A DNA stretch of 61,582 bases from an uncultured Acidobacteriia bacterium. Its GTDB lineage: Bacteria; Acidobacteriota; Terriglobia; Bryobacterales; Bryobacteraceae. Position numbers and translations under genes: made by a program. The DNA is taken from NCBI GenBank assembly GCA_903875575.1, contig CAIQWJ010000055.1, positions 1-61,582 of the forward strand. Reading direction: 5' to 3'. The notes beneath the pieces were generated by a model. The model saw only the letters and a list, made by a program, of their open reading frames with translations, was not told where the DNA came from and made no database searches. Positions 42,601 through 50,798 of this stretch are shown piece by piece (position 1 is the first letter of the stretch; each line of letters starts with the position of its first letter).

Positions 42601-44542
42601 TCACCGGCGAGGCGGCGAAGAACGCGCCCTGGAAGGCATTGCCCTGCATACGGAACTGGAGTTCGGCGTCGGTCGCTTCTTCACGCGCAATCTTGAAGGC
42701 GTCCAGATAGAAGACCTTAATCTGGTTATCGATAATCATCTGCTGGAAGCGTTCCGGAATCTGCTTCCAGACTTCGTCGGCACCATCAAGAGCGCACTGG
42801 AGGATAAAGACCCCGCCTTTTTTGAGGCCAGCCAGCGGGTTGGAGTGCTGGAAGACGTTGGGGTCGGGCGAGAGGACGACGTCGACATAGACGTAGTCGC
42901 AATTGATCGGAATGGGTTCCGGCGCGGCGGAGAGATAGTAAGTGGTGGGCTGGCCCTTCTTCTCCGAACCATACTTCGGATTGGCCTTGATGTGATAACC
43001 CATCAGGTCAAACAGAGTCACCGCAAGATTCTTACCTGTGGTTATGGCACCCCAGCCGCCGACCGAGTGCATGCGGACGGTGATGCTGTCTTTGGGGAGG
43101 AGATTTGGATTCTCACTCCCATGAACCGCGAGATCCTTGACGCCGCGATAGGAATCCGCCACCTGAATCTGATGGATTTCCTGTTTCGGAGTGAACGGCT
43201 TGTCGTGAATGAAATCGATCGAAAGATAAAAGAAGCGCTTGTGCCCGCCCTTGGGCAGCATGTTTTCGATCGCCCCGATGATCCCTTCCGGCTGTAAGTC
43301 GCGACTACCGAGACCGTAGGAGCCGGAGTAGATGGGCGGCACATCGCCCGGTCGGCTGTAGATGGCGTGATCGGGAAACGGGACAGAACCGTTGGCGAAG
43401 GCACCGTTTTCCACGCAGCGACTGACGGTGGAACGGAACTCGCGGGCGAGCGGGAGATCAACCGCCAGCGGCTGATCCACGCGTTCCAGTATCGCCACGC
43501 CCTTGCGGCCTTTGAGAAGGGCGCCGAGCAGATCGCCCGGGAATGGCCGGAACATAGTGAGATTGATGACGCCGACTTTGATCTTGCGCGTGGCGCGCAG
43601 ATAATCCGCCACCGCTTCCGCAGTGACGATCATGCTGCCCTGCCCCGCGATCACGTACTCCGCGTCCTCCATCTTGTAAGTGGAGACGCGCTGGTAACGG
43701 CGACCGGTCAGTTCGTAAAACTCGTTCATCGCGTTATTCGCGAGGTCTGCAATGTGCGCAAAGAAGAACGGCCGCTGCGCGGCGACGCTCTGCATATACG
43801 CGTCCTGATTCTGCACGGTGCCGATCATGACCGGGTTGTCCACCGTCCAAAGCTCCGGAATCCTGCGGCGCTTGTTACCGAAGAGGATGCGCTGAGCGGG
43901 CGTCGGCGTGTCGATGATGTCGTCCGGACGGCCGAGATACTGAGCGATCAGTTCGCGCTCCGGCACCATCATGGATTCGATGAGGTGCGTGGTGAGAAAA
44001 CCATCCTGCGCGCAGATGCCCGGCGTCAGCGCCAGTTCCGCAATGCGGTGCGAAATGATGTTGAGATCGCAGGCTTCCTGGCCGCTCTTGCCGAACAACT
44101 GGAAGAAGCCGGTGTCGTCAATGCAGTGATAATCGTCGTGCCCGGCATGGACGTTGAGCGTCGATTTCGTCATCGCGCGGCAGCCCATATTCAGCACGTA
44201 CGTCAGCCGCTTGCCGACCGCCGCATAGAGCGATTCGTGCATATAAGCGATGCCCTGGCCCGAAGAGAAATTCGCGGCGCGCAGGCCCGTCATGGAAAGA
44301 CCGGCAGTCACAGCAGCCGCGGCATGTTCGCCTTCCGGTTCGATGAAGATCAGCGGTCGGCCGGAGATATTGATATGGCCTTTGGCCGATTCTTCAGCCC
44401 AGTATTCGCCCATCTGCGTGGACGGCGTGATGGGGTATGCGCCGGCGGCGTCGGTGGACTCCCGCTCGCACATGATGACGGCGGTGTTGCCGTCAACTGC
44501 CTGCCGGATTCCGGGGTAACGGAATTCACGTTGTGTGCTCAT
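39608..44542 (-). CDS. nifJ: Pyruvate:ferredoxin (flavodoxin) oxidoreductase with extra C-terminal ferredoxin
   Basis: A 1644-residue single-chain PFOR, longer than the usual 1170-1200. It has domain I with GAYPITPSTQMGEYWAE, the ferredoxin domain with CTACGSCYTICP (about 782) and CKGCMECVKVC (about 924), the GACLGCGEKT region (about 996), and the TPP site GGDGAMYDIGF (about 1221) with DTQVYSNTGGQ. After about 1360 comes an extra region ending in CTACDEC (about 1571) and HPGTP, a third ferredoxin module. It lies inside the rnf operon between rnfB and rnfC. It converts pyruvate and CoA to acetyl-CoA and reduces ferredoxin. Confidence 0.94.
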   Translation of the reverse strand: MSTQREFRYPGIRQAVDGNTAVIMCERESTDAAGAYPITPSTQMGEYWAEESAKGHINISGRPLIFIEPEGEHAAAAVTAGLSMTGLRAANFSSGQGIAYMHESLYAAVGKRLTYVLNMGCRAMTKSTLNVHAGHDDYHCIDDTGFFQLFGKSGQEACDLNIISHRIAELALTPGICAQDGFLTTHLIESMMVPERELIAQYLGRPDDIIDTPTPAQRILFGNKRRRIPELWTVDNPVMIGTVQNQDAYMQSVAAQRPFFFAHIADLANNAMNEFYELTGRRYQRVSTYKMEDAEYVIAGQGSMIVTAEAVADYLRATRKIKVGVINLTMFRPFPGDLLGALLKGRKGVAILERVDQPLAVDLPLAREFRSTVSRCVENGAFANGSVPFPDHAIYSRPGDVPPIYSGSYGLGSRDLQPEGIIGAIENMLPKGGHKRFFYLSIDFIHDKPFTPKQEIHQIQVADSYRGVKDLAVHGSENPNLLPKDSITVRMHSVGGWGAITTGKNLAVTLFDLMGYHIKANPKYGSEKKGQPTTYYLSAAPEPIPINCDYVYVDVVLSPDPNVFQHSNPLAGLKKGGVFILQCALDGADEVWKQIPERFQQMIIDNQIKVFYLDAFKIAREEATDAELQFRMQGNAFQGAFFAASPVMKTAKLGEQQLFEAIKSQLEHKFGSKGARVVEDNIRVVRRGFDEIHEITNKVLSTAGALIRKPVDLPLMLKQRLSSSDQMTDIHRFWEQTGNFYISGRGNDNLADPFAALSFIPAATGIFRDMTGVRFQHPVWKPENCTACGSCYTICPDTAIPGLVHPVSAIFETALKNLQREGLVVTQLPRAVRTVEQKLRNSLAAAGEKADVQRLLDDAIAQAKAAVKADSPERAVLDQEFGLFKQALGDFKFSVTQPYWSVREKKAKGSGGLLSITVNPYTCKGCMECVKVCNDNALVAVDQTPASIANLRRDWEFWETLPTTPAEFIRIENLDEKIGALETLLLDKKNYAGMVGGDGACLGCGEKTVVHLFTATVEALMQPRVARQVKKIDDLVAQLDRHIRLKLAATMDLSDSHRIEDTLAKLHNQDVTLASFSGTLDERRSGKTIDAEWLRWVTQLLAKLNHLRWQYVSGTARNGRASMGIINSTGCTSVWASTYPFNPYPFPWANNLFQDSPSMAMGLFEGHMSHMADGFKAIRQAEIELKSGYNKQKHEDFFTYFDWKQFSDDELHLCPPVVSIGGDGAMYDIGFQNLSRMMMSGKPIKVLILDTQVYSNTGGQACTSGFTGQVSDMAQYGKAFHGKEEVRKEIALIAMAHRTTFVAQGSTSNTTHLIESFIDGLNAKRPALFNIYSPCMPEQGIADDMAEHQSKLAVESRAYPLIRYNPDKGTLPEECFDLDGNPSLETDWPEYSLEYTDEQGQKGRMTLPMTFADFAVTEGRFRKQFRTVPRDAWNDNMVPLHEYLDLTTDDREGKFPFIWAVNAKNKLIRVIPAEPLVKSCEDRRNFWRMLKSLAGVRAQVGTADAEQVRAEFAQTLAARLMEMAASGDVLGSGGGSLALPASGPAAIAAAPTAAAIGQPAGDYTAPWIDSATCTACDECININPKIFAYDESKHAYVKNPKGGPYKDLVRAAEKCTAQIIHPGTPFDPKEKDADKLLKRAARYN

Positions 44543-44551
44543 GCTATCTGT

Positions 44552-45484
44552 TCACCTCGACCTTTCGGTCATTGAATTGTGACTGCTTCGCGCTGCCGAA
44601 TTCGGCAGTTCCGCGAGTTCGACCGGGCGGGGGGACTTGCGCGTGATCTTTTTCGCGTCGAGTCCTTTCACCGGTCCGCGCTTCTCGTCGATCCAGACGA
44701 TGGCACCTGTGGGGCATCTTTGAGTGGGAACGGCACTAGCCTTGCTGTTCCGTGAGTAATCGACGACCGCGAGATTATTGACGATAGTGACAAGCCCGGC
44801 GGGGGCATCGGCGGCACAGCGTCCGCAGGCCGTGCAGGCCACTTCACATTCGGCTGCGGCGAGCTCGCCGTTCAGCAGATTCTTACAGGAAACCCAGAGG
44901 CGATGACTCACACCATGCAGTGAAAACAGGACCTTGGGGCAGATATCGACGCAATCGCCGCAGGCTGTGCATTTGCTTTCCGTGACGACCGGGAGCCCGT
45001 TGACGTCCATGTCGATGGCGTGGAATTCGCAGACGCGTTCGCAATCGCCCAAGCCGAGGCAACCCCAGCTACAACCTTTTCCACCACCCGAAACCAGCGC
45101 CGCCGCGCGGCAGGATTCCAGCCCGGCGTAATGCGACTGCTGCACCGCGACATTTGTGCCACCCGCGCAGGCGAGCCGCGCCACCCGCTTCTCATGCGAC
45201 CCGGCATCCACTTGTAAGAAGGCCGCGATCTTCGCGATGCCGGAAGGGCTGTTCACCGTGCAGCGTCCGGGCGAGATCTCGCCGTGAACGGCCTTTTCGG
45301 CAAACGCCCTGCAACCGGGGCAGCCACAGGCTCCGCAGTTCGCGAGCGGCAACATCTGCTCCACCTGATCGATACGAGGATCTTCCCAGACGTAGAACTT
45401 TTTGTCGGCGAAAGCGAGAACAATAGCGAGGATAACGCCGAGCCCACCCATTAAGGCGGCAGCGATCAAAAACTCATTGAGCAT
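44552..45484 (-). CDS. rnfB: Rnf complex subunit B, ferredoxin-accepting
   Basis: A 310-residue protein, start ATG 45484. One membrane helix (about 3-26), a 4Fe-4S cluster with CGACGCPGCRAFAE, then CTACGDCVDICP and CTACGRCAADAP ferredoxin clusters. It takes electrons from ferredoxin for the Rnf pump. The first gene of the minus operon; the promoter should lie in 45485-45700, facing apbE. PFOR starts nine bases beyond its stop. Confidence 0.93.
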   Translation of the reverse strand: MLNEFLIAAALMGGLGVILAIVLAFADKKFYVWEDPRIDQVEQMLPLANCGACGCPGCRAFAEKAVHGEISPGRCTVNSPSGIAKIAAFLQVDAGSHEKRVARLACAGGTNVAVQQSHYAGLESCRAAALVSGGGKGCSWGCLGLGDCERVCEFHAIDMDVNGLPVVTESKCTACGDCVDICPKVLFSLHGVSHRLWVSCKNLLNGELAAAECEVACTACGRCAADAPAGLVTIVNNLAVVDYSRNSKASAVPTQRCPTGAIVWIDEKRGPVKGLDAKKITRKSPRPVELAELPNSAARSSHNSMTERSR

Positions 45485-45702
45485 TTCCCGGACCCTTTTT
45501 CCTTGTGTTGAGCAGAGACGCAGATGTTTGCGCCATTCCACACAGAGCGCTGCGTGATTTGGAGCAGGGCCGCCCGTATGTCGTATTCAGCCCTTTTGAT
45601 TGGTGCGCCAGTGATCATTTCCTACGCCAATTGAGCAAGCCTTAGGCCATTTAGCGGAGGGCAGTATTTCGGGTTGTGGCTACCGACTTGCTTTCGTTAA
45701 AA

Positions 45703-46749
45703 ATGATGTCCACATCCATTCCCTGGCGGAGAACGATCCTCTCTACGTTATTCGTCGGCGGACTGGTCGCTCTGCGGTTCGCGACCGGGACCGCACACAT
45801 TGGAGTGAGTTCCCTCCAGCCCGAACCTTTGGGGCTCGTCAAGATCGAACGGTCGATGATGGGAACGTCGTGGTCCATTGAGGTGCCGGATCATGGCAAT
45901 CCCGAAGCCGCGCGCAAGGCGATCGACCAGGCTTATGCCGAGCTCTCCCGCATCGAAGACATGATGAGTGAGTGGAAGCCGGAATCACCCATCTCTCAGG
46001 TAGACACGGCGGCGGGCAAGCATGCCGTGGAAGTGCCGACGGAACTGCGCGAGCTGTTACAGCGGAGCATTCATTACAGCGAGATCACGGAAGGTACTTT
46101 CGACGTGACGTGGCGCGGCATGGGTAAGATCTGGCATTTTGACGACGCGTTCGTAGTGCCGCCTCAGGCGGAGATTGAGAAAGCGCGCAAACACATCAAC
46201 TACCGCGCGATTCAGATCGTGGGCAACAGCGTGTATCTGCCGGAAGGCACGAACATCGGGCTGGGCGGGATTGCGAAGGGGTATGGAATTGACCGTGCGG
46301 CAGCGGCGCTGAAGCGGGCGGGGTTTGAGGATTCGATGGTTGATGGCGGCGGCGACGTGCTGGTCTCAGGCACGAAGAACGGACAGCCCTGGCATATCGG
46401 AATTCAGGATCCGCGACGTGAGCATGGCGAAATGCTGGGCGTGGCGTCGGTCACGAACGTGGCGCTGGTGTCATCGGGCGATTACGAGCGATTCAAGATC
46501 GTCAACGGTGTGCGTTACCACCATATTATTGATCCGCGGACCGGGTGGCCAGCGACGGCGTCGATTGCAGTGAGCGTGATGGCGAAGACGGCGGAAGAGG
46601 GCGTGGTGCTGGGCAAGGGCGTGTTCATGCTGGGGCCGGAGAAGGGGTTAGCGCTCGCGCGGGCTCAGGGGTTGGAGGCGATGGTGGTGGATCCTGAGCG
46701 GAAGCAGTATTTTACGGAGGGGTTTCGGAAGGTTTATGAGGGAGAGTAG
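45703..46749 (+). CDS. apbE: FAD:protein FMN transferase
   Basis: A 348-residue protein with an N-terminal membrane anchor or signal (about 8-32) and the ApbE domain: MMGTSWSIEV, GLGGIAKGYGID, FEDSMVDGGGDVLVSG and HHIIDPRTGWPA. It attaches FMN through a phosphoester to Thr in RnfG and RnfD. It is transcribed divergently from rnfB, a functional pairing found in many rnf loci. ATG 45703 is preferred to GTG 45676. Confidence 0.92.
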   Translation: MMSTSIPWRRTILSTLFVGGLVALRFATGTAHIGVSSLQPEPLGLVKIERSMMGTSWSIEVPDHGNPEAARKAIDQAYAELSRIEDMMSEWKPESPISQVDTAAGKHAVEVPTELRELLQRSIHYSEITEGTFDVTWRGMGKIWHFDDAFVVPPQAEIEKARKHINYRAIQIVGNSVYLPEGTNIGLGGIAKGYGIDRAAAALKRAGFEDSMVDGGGDVLVSGTKNGQPWHIGIQDPRREHGEMLGVASVTNVALVSSGDYERFKIVNGVRYHHIIDPRTGWPATASIAVSVMAKTAEEGVVLGKGVFMLGPEKGLALARAQGLEAMVVDPERKQYFTEGFRKVYEGE

Positions 46750-46895
46750 CGTCATTCGCATCCGCGGCAATGAACGCTGATTCCTGTGAGGGAATGCATT
46801 TCGCGTGGGCAAGTGCTCGTTCTTCACCCAATAATAGCTTCAGTGCGCCAGGTCACATGAACGCCGCCATAAGTAGAAATGTGCCGAAGCCTTCC

Positions 46896-47141
46896 ATGAG
46901 AAGAGAATACGATTTTTCCAAATCCCGAAAAAACCCCTGATCCAGCCAGCTCACACGACAGGTGACGATTCGCCTCTACGTCATGTCCTTTACTTACTTC
47001 AGGGAACTGGCTGCTGAATTGGGAATGCCCTGCCAGAACCTGATCAACCTTTTCCTTCGGGACTGCGCTCATCAGAAACGGCAGCCGGTCATCAATTGCC
47101 GGCCACGACGCAGAAAACTTCCACCGTTCGTTGAGTCCTGA
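46896..47141 (+). pseudogene. BrnA/CopG-type antitoxin with in-frame TGA
   Basis: From ATG 46896 the frame reads MRREYDFSKSRKNP, TGA (46938-46940), then SSQLTRQVTIRLYVMSFTYF, RELAAELGMPCQNLINLFLR and DCAHQKRQP, ending at TGA 47139. This is the KKEYDFSK...QVTIRLD...YQSLINLYLRDC antitoxin family with a nonsense codon at position 15. No partner toxin is recognisable upstream (46750-46895). Confidence 0.7.
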
Positions 47142-47192
47142 ACTACCGACCGGGCCCGGAACATCGCTTCTCTTGCGTTATCCTGCGTCCAG

Positions 47193-47580
47193 ATGATTCG
47201 CTCCCTCGGTTTTCTGGTGCTCGCCTTGCTGTTTCCAGCCAACAGCACTCCGGCGCCGGCCAACCCGCCACTGATGAGCGTCTGTGATCTTTCAAAAGTA
47301 GCGGCGGCAGCAAAAGCAATCGAAGACCAGGCCAAGAGCACTGGGAAGCGGTTTGAGCTATGGGTCACGGTGAGCGGAATATGCGCACAAAAGCGCGCCG
47401 GTCGCTTCGGGGACCATGTGACATGAACAGCCGGGGGATGCCTGGCTACGGGCATCTCGGAGTATTCCCGGCGCAAATCATAGTCGAGAGCTTCAGCAAT
47501 ATCGAGGTCAGGGAAAACCCGCTGCCGCCCTATCGTGCCGGTGCGGGTGGAAGCACGATGAAATGGCGATGTTTCATAGA
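47193..47580 (+). pseudogene. Small secreted protein, frameshifted
   Basis: ATG 47193 opens a signal peptide (MIRSLGFLVLALLFPANS) and PLMSVCDLSKVAAAA; the frame stops at 47424. One base removed near 47420 would join it to the frame reading GMPGYGHLGVFPAQIIVESF and SNIEVREN, which has the look of the C-terminus of a small acidobacterial secreted protein. Function unknown. Confidence 0.4.
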
Positions 47581-47601
47581 ACGACGATCGGGCGGCGTCC
47601 G

Positions 47602-48600
47602 TCACTTCACCGCATTCCAGATCCGGTTGCAGTAACACCCGGGAGAGTGATCGTACAAGTCCTCTGGCGGCTTGCCAGCAAGGTCAATCGGAAAGCGCAT
47701 TTCCATCAGGCACTGCGCGTCGCGGGTCAACTCCGCGACGTCACCGCTTTCCGCGCCCGGGTCCGCTGTGCAGTCCCGAATCCCGCCTCCCGCTTCTATT
47801 CGATACAAAGTGTTCGCCGCGTGCGAATACCATCGCAGCGCCGGCGGCACCCGCGTCACGAGGTCGTAATTGTCCACCAGACGGTAGTGCCCCAGCGATG
47901 CTCTGTCGCGAAGCGTAGCTACAAACGCCCGATTCCCCACGCGCGGCGAACCAAACGTATACAACGATGCGTTGCCGCCGTTGAACCGCGCAATGGCGAG
48001 CGTCGCAAGTGCGGCCCCCAGGCTGTGCCCGGTGAAGAAGATCTCATTCCCGGTGGCCGCACGATACTCCGTGAGTAACTGCGCAGCCTGGTCCCAGACT
48101 TCACTCAACGCCGCTTGAAACCCGTAATGCACCGCCGGTGCCGCAGGCTCAAGCAGCGCCGCTACAACGGACATATCGAATATCGTCTTTCCTCCCGCTC
48201 CTGACTCGTCCACAGGTACAAGCCAGGCCGCGAGGTCAGCGGCCATATCGCGCCAATCGTCCTTCTCCGTACCTCGAAATGTCAGCACCGCAAACTCGTT
48301 TGTGTACGCGAAGTATGCCTGCGTCGCGGTTGAGCCCCCGGACCAGTCCCCCAGCAGATCCCAGTGCATGAAGCCGGCGCGCTGCAGGATGTCCCCCAAT
48401 TGAGCCGCGACGATCCGCGCAGGGCCGGAACGGGCGTACGCAAGCGTGGCGGCATCCGCCATCCATGCGGCTTTCAACACATTCAGACGCCCAACGAAAT
48501 TCGCCGCTTCAAACGCGGGCGGCTGCGCAAAATACGAGTAGTCCTGCGGCGGATAAAAGACGCTGCGCCATTGCACAGGAGGATCGGGACGGTTGTTCAA
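47602..48600 (-). CDS. Class-3 lipase family protein
   Basis: A 332-residue alpha/beta hydrolase of the fungal lipase (class 3) type. FTGHSLGAALATLA carries the Ser (about 192), VDNYDLVTRVPP the Asp and YDHSPGCY the His. It starts at TTG 48600 without a strong ribosome site, and has no clear signal peptide. Predicted to hydrolyse acylglycerols or related esters. Confidence 0.85.
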   Translation of the reverse strand: MNNRPDPPVQWRSVFYPPQDYSYFAQPPAFEAANFVGRLNVLKAAWMADAATLAYARSGPARIVAAQLGDILQRAGFMHWDLLGDWSGGSTATQAYFAYTNEFAVLTFRGTEKDDWRDMAADLAAWLVPVDESGAGGKTIFDMSVVAALLEPAAPAVHYGFQAALSEVWDQAAQLLTEYRAATGNEIFFTGHSLGAALATLAIARFNGGNASLYTFGSPRVGNRAFVATLRDRASLGHYRLVDNYDLVTRVPPALRWYSHAANTLYRIEAGGGIRDCTADPGAESGDVAELTRDAQCLMEMRFPIDLAGKPPEDLYDHSPGCYCNRIWNAVK

Positions 48601-48693
48601 GACTGTCAGCTTATCATTTAGAGACGCTGCCCTCGGGCACTACTCTCATGGTGCATACTGGCTGATTGACGCGCCCCCCGGAGAAAACTGGTC

Positions 48694-50517
48694 ATGCAAC
48701 CGAACAGAAAAACTACCGGATACGTCGCACTACTGGCCAATAGCCGCTTCGAAGGCTTTCTCTGGGCACAGTTCCTTGGGGCTTTCAACGACAACGTCTA
48801 CAAGATGATCGTGTCGTTCACCGCTGTGCGTCTCGCGGTAAACGCTGCCGAGAGTTCCAGGTATCTCGCGATTGCCGGTGCCGCATTCATTCTCCCCTTC
48901 GTTCTTTTTTCGGGTTATGCCGGGCAACTCGCAGATCGCTACTCCAAGACAAGCATGCTCCAGATCACGAAATCGCTGGAGCTCGTGACCATGGCACTCG
49001 GCCTCTATGCGCTGGTCAACGGGGGTCTTGGCCTGCTCTTTGCGGTACTCTTTTTGCTGGGCACGCAGGCGACCTTCTTTAGCCCCGCGAAGTACGGCAT
49101 CCTGCCCGAAGCGGTAAGTGAAAGTCAGATCTCCCGCGCCAATGGCCTGCTGGAACTCACCACCTTCGTCGCGATCGTCATCAGTACCAGCTTTGGCTCC
49201 GCACTCTTTGAGCATTGGAAGCTGGAGCCGTTCCGCATGGGCATGACCATGCTCGGCATTGCCCTCGCAGGTACATTGTTCTGCCTGCATATTCCCAAAG
49301 TACCGGCCGCCGGGCGTACGGCATCGTTCGCATGGAATCCCTTCGGCGAAATTTTGGCTGGCGTGCGGGAACTTCGCACGCGCCGGCCACTCGCTCTGAC
49401 CATGCTCGGCATCTCCTGGTTCTGGTTTCTGGGCGCGCTGTTTCAACTCGTGCTGGTGCTCGAAGGCAGCGAGATTCTGCACGTTGCGGAAACCCGCGCG
49501 GGCCTGCTGTTCACGGCATTGGCACTGGGCATCGGTGTCGGCAGTCTGGTGGCCGGCAAACTTTCGGGAGATCACGTGGAACCCGGCCTGGTCCCCGCCG
49601 GTTCCCTGATCATGGGCACCTTCGCGCTCGTTGTTGCCGCAACCACCAGCTATGGCATCGCCCTGGCCGCCCTCGTGCTGGTGGGATTCGGCGGTGGTTT
49701 CATGGCAGTGCCGCTGAACGCGTATCTTCAGGAAGCGCCCGCCGCCGATGAAAAAGGCCGCATGCTCGCCACCAACAACCTGATGAACAGCGTCGCGATG
49801 GTGCTCGCCTATGCCATGCTCATCCTGATGCACGGCGTGCTCGGCTGGAGTCCCCGCGCGATTCTCGCGGCCCTCGGACTTTCAACCCTCGCCGGGGCCG
49901 TCGTGGTGACACGCCTCGTGCCCGCCATCGCCCTGCGCTTCGCCTTGTACGCGATCGCAAACACCCTGTTTCGCATTGAAGTAACCGGCAAGGAGAATAT
50001 CCCGAAGTCCGGTGCAGGCCTGATCGTCTGCAACCACGTTTCCTATGCCGATGCCGTACTGGCCGGCTACGCCACGCGCCGCTTCATGCGCTTCCTGATG
50101 TGGAAGCCGATCTATGACGCACCGCTGGCGCGCCCATTTTTCGCGCTCCTGAAGGCCATCCCTATCGACGCCGCGTCCCCCAAGGCCACCATCCACGCAC
50201 TGAAAACAGCCCGCGAAGAACTGCAGAACGGCAAACTGGTCGCAATCTTCCCTGAAGGTCAGATTACCCGCACCGGCGAAGTCGGCCCCTTCGAACGAGG
50301 CTACGAACGCGTGCTGCGAGGCATCGATTGCCCCATCGTGCCGGTGCATATCGACGGCCTCTGGGGACATCCACTCAGTTGCAGGGGCGGCGAAGTTTTC
50401 CGCAGCCGGGAAAAGCTGTTCCGGCCACGTGTAAAGGTGCGCGTAGGTATACCTGTCAGTTCTGCAATAGCGCCGGAACAACTTCGCGAAATCGTAATCG
50501 CAACGGGCCGGGGCTGA
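48694..50517 (+). CDS. MFS transporter fused to 1-acylglycerol-3-phosphate acyltransferase
   Basis: A 607-residue fusion. Residues 1-415 form an LplT-like major-facilitator domain (FLGAFNDNVYKMIVSF, GYAGQLADRYSK); residues 420-607 a PlsC acyltransferase with NHVSYAD (H-X4-D) and FPEGQITRTGEVGPF. The pattern is that of the lysophospholipid flippase-acyltransferase systems (LplT-Aas), here without the C-terminal acyl-ACP synthetase domain of the full three-domain fusion. Lysophospholipid uptake and re-acylation is the likely role. Confidence 0.88.
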   Translation: MQPNRKTTGYVALLANSRFEGFLWAQFLGAFNDNVYKMIVSFTAVRLAVNAAESSRYLAIAGAAFILPFVLFSGYAGQLADRYSKTSMLQITKSLELVTMALGLYALVNGGLGLLFAVLFLLGTQATFFSPAKYGILPEAVSESQISRANGLLELTTFVAIVISTSFGSALFEHWKLEPFRMGMTMLGIALAGTLFCLHIPKVPAAGRTASFAWNPFGEILAGVRELRTRRPLALTMLGISWFWFLGALFQLVLVLEGSEILHVAETRAGLLFTALALGIGVGSLVAGKLSGDHVEPGLVPAGSLIMGTFALVVAATTSYGIALAALVLVGFGGGFMAVPLNAYLQEAPAADEKGRMLATNNLMNSVAMVLAYAMLILMHGVLGWSPRAILAALGLSTLAGAVVVTRLVPAIALRFALYAIANTLFRIEVTGKENIPKSGAGLIVCNHVSYADAVLAGYATRRFMRFLMWKPIYDAPLARPFFALLKAIPIDAASPKATIHALKTAREELQNGKLVAIFPEGQITRTGEVGPFERGYERVLRGIDCPIVPVHIDGLWGHPLSCRGGEVFRSREKLFRPRVKVRVGIPVSSAIAPEQLREIVIATGRG

Positions 50518-50523
50518 TGACCG

Positions 50524-50754
50524 TTAAGTAGCGGTCTTGGCCGCGCTGCCCTGGGCGATAGCCGGGTTATGCCGCATCGGGCGTCCCGGTGCCGCAAGAT
50601 TTGCCTGACCGCCACCGCCGAGGCCACCTGCGCGGCTGAGTTCACGGTCCGCTTCAATCTGTTCGGGTGTGCGAAGATCCGGCTCCGAAGTCTTTACGTT
50701 GGCGCGGGCGCGTGCTACCTGGCGCTTGTGCCGCTTAGCGAGTCGTTTATCCAT
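50524..50754 (-). CDS. Small basic hypothetical protein
   Basis: A 76-residue protein (start ATG 50754) opening MDKRLAKRHKRQVARARANV and containing EPDLRTPEQIEADRELSRAGG. It resembles short basic proteins in related genomes, but no function is known. Its stop lies six bases from the convergent transporter gene. Confidence 0.5.
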   Translation of the reverse strand: MDKRLAKRHKRQVARARANVKTSEPDLRTPEQIEADRELSRAGGLGGGGQANLAAPGRPMRHNPAIAQGSAAKTAT

Positions 50755-50798
50755 ACTTTTACCGTAACATCCCACCCGTTCAAACCCGCATCGCTCCC

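Noticed and set aside
34937-45484. Na-NQR operon instead of Rnf
   Set aside because: RnfB and RnfC with their multiple 4Fe-4S motifs are present and NqrA/NqrF-type proteins are not. The separate FNR at the end is a ferredoxin-NADP reductase, not NqrF.
13274-46940. Reassigned stop codons or selenocysteine explaining the in-frame stops in toxin-antitoxin genes
   Set aside because: The interrupting codons are TGA, TAG, TAA and TGA in four different genes, while core genes use all three as normal stops. Ordinary nonsense mutations fit better; no selenocysteine element was seen.
46824-47072. 82-codon minus-strand ORF after apbE
   Set aside because: The opposite strand carries a recognisable CopG/BrnA antitoxin frame over the same bases, which explains the sequence better.
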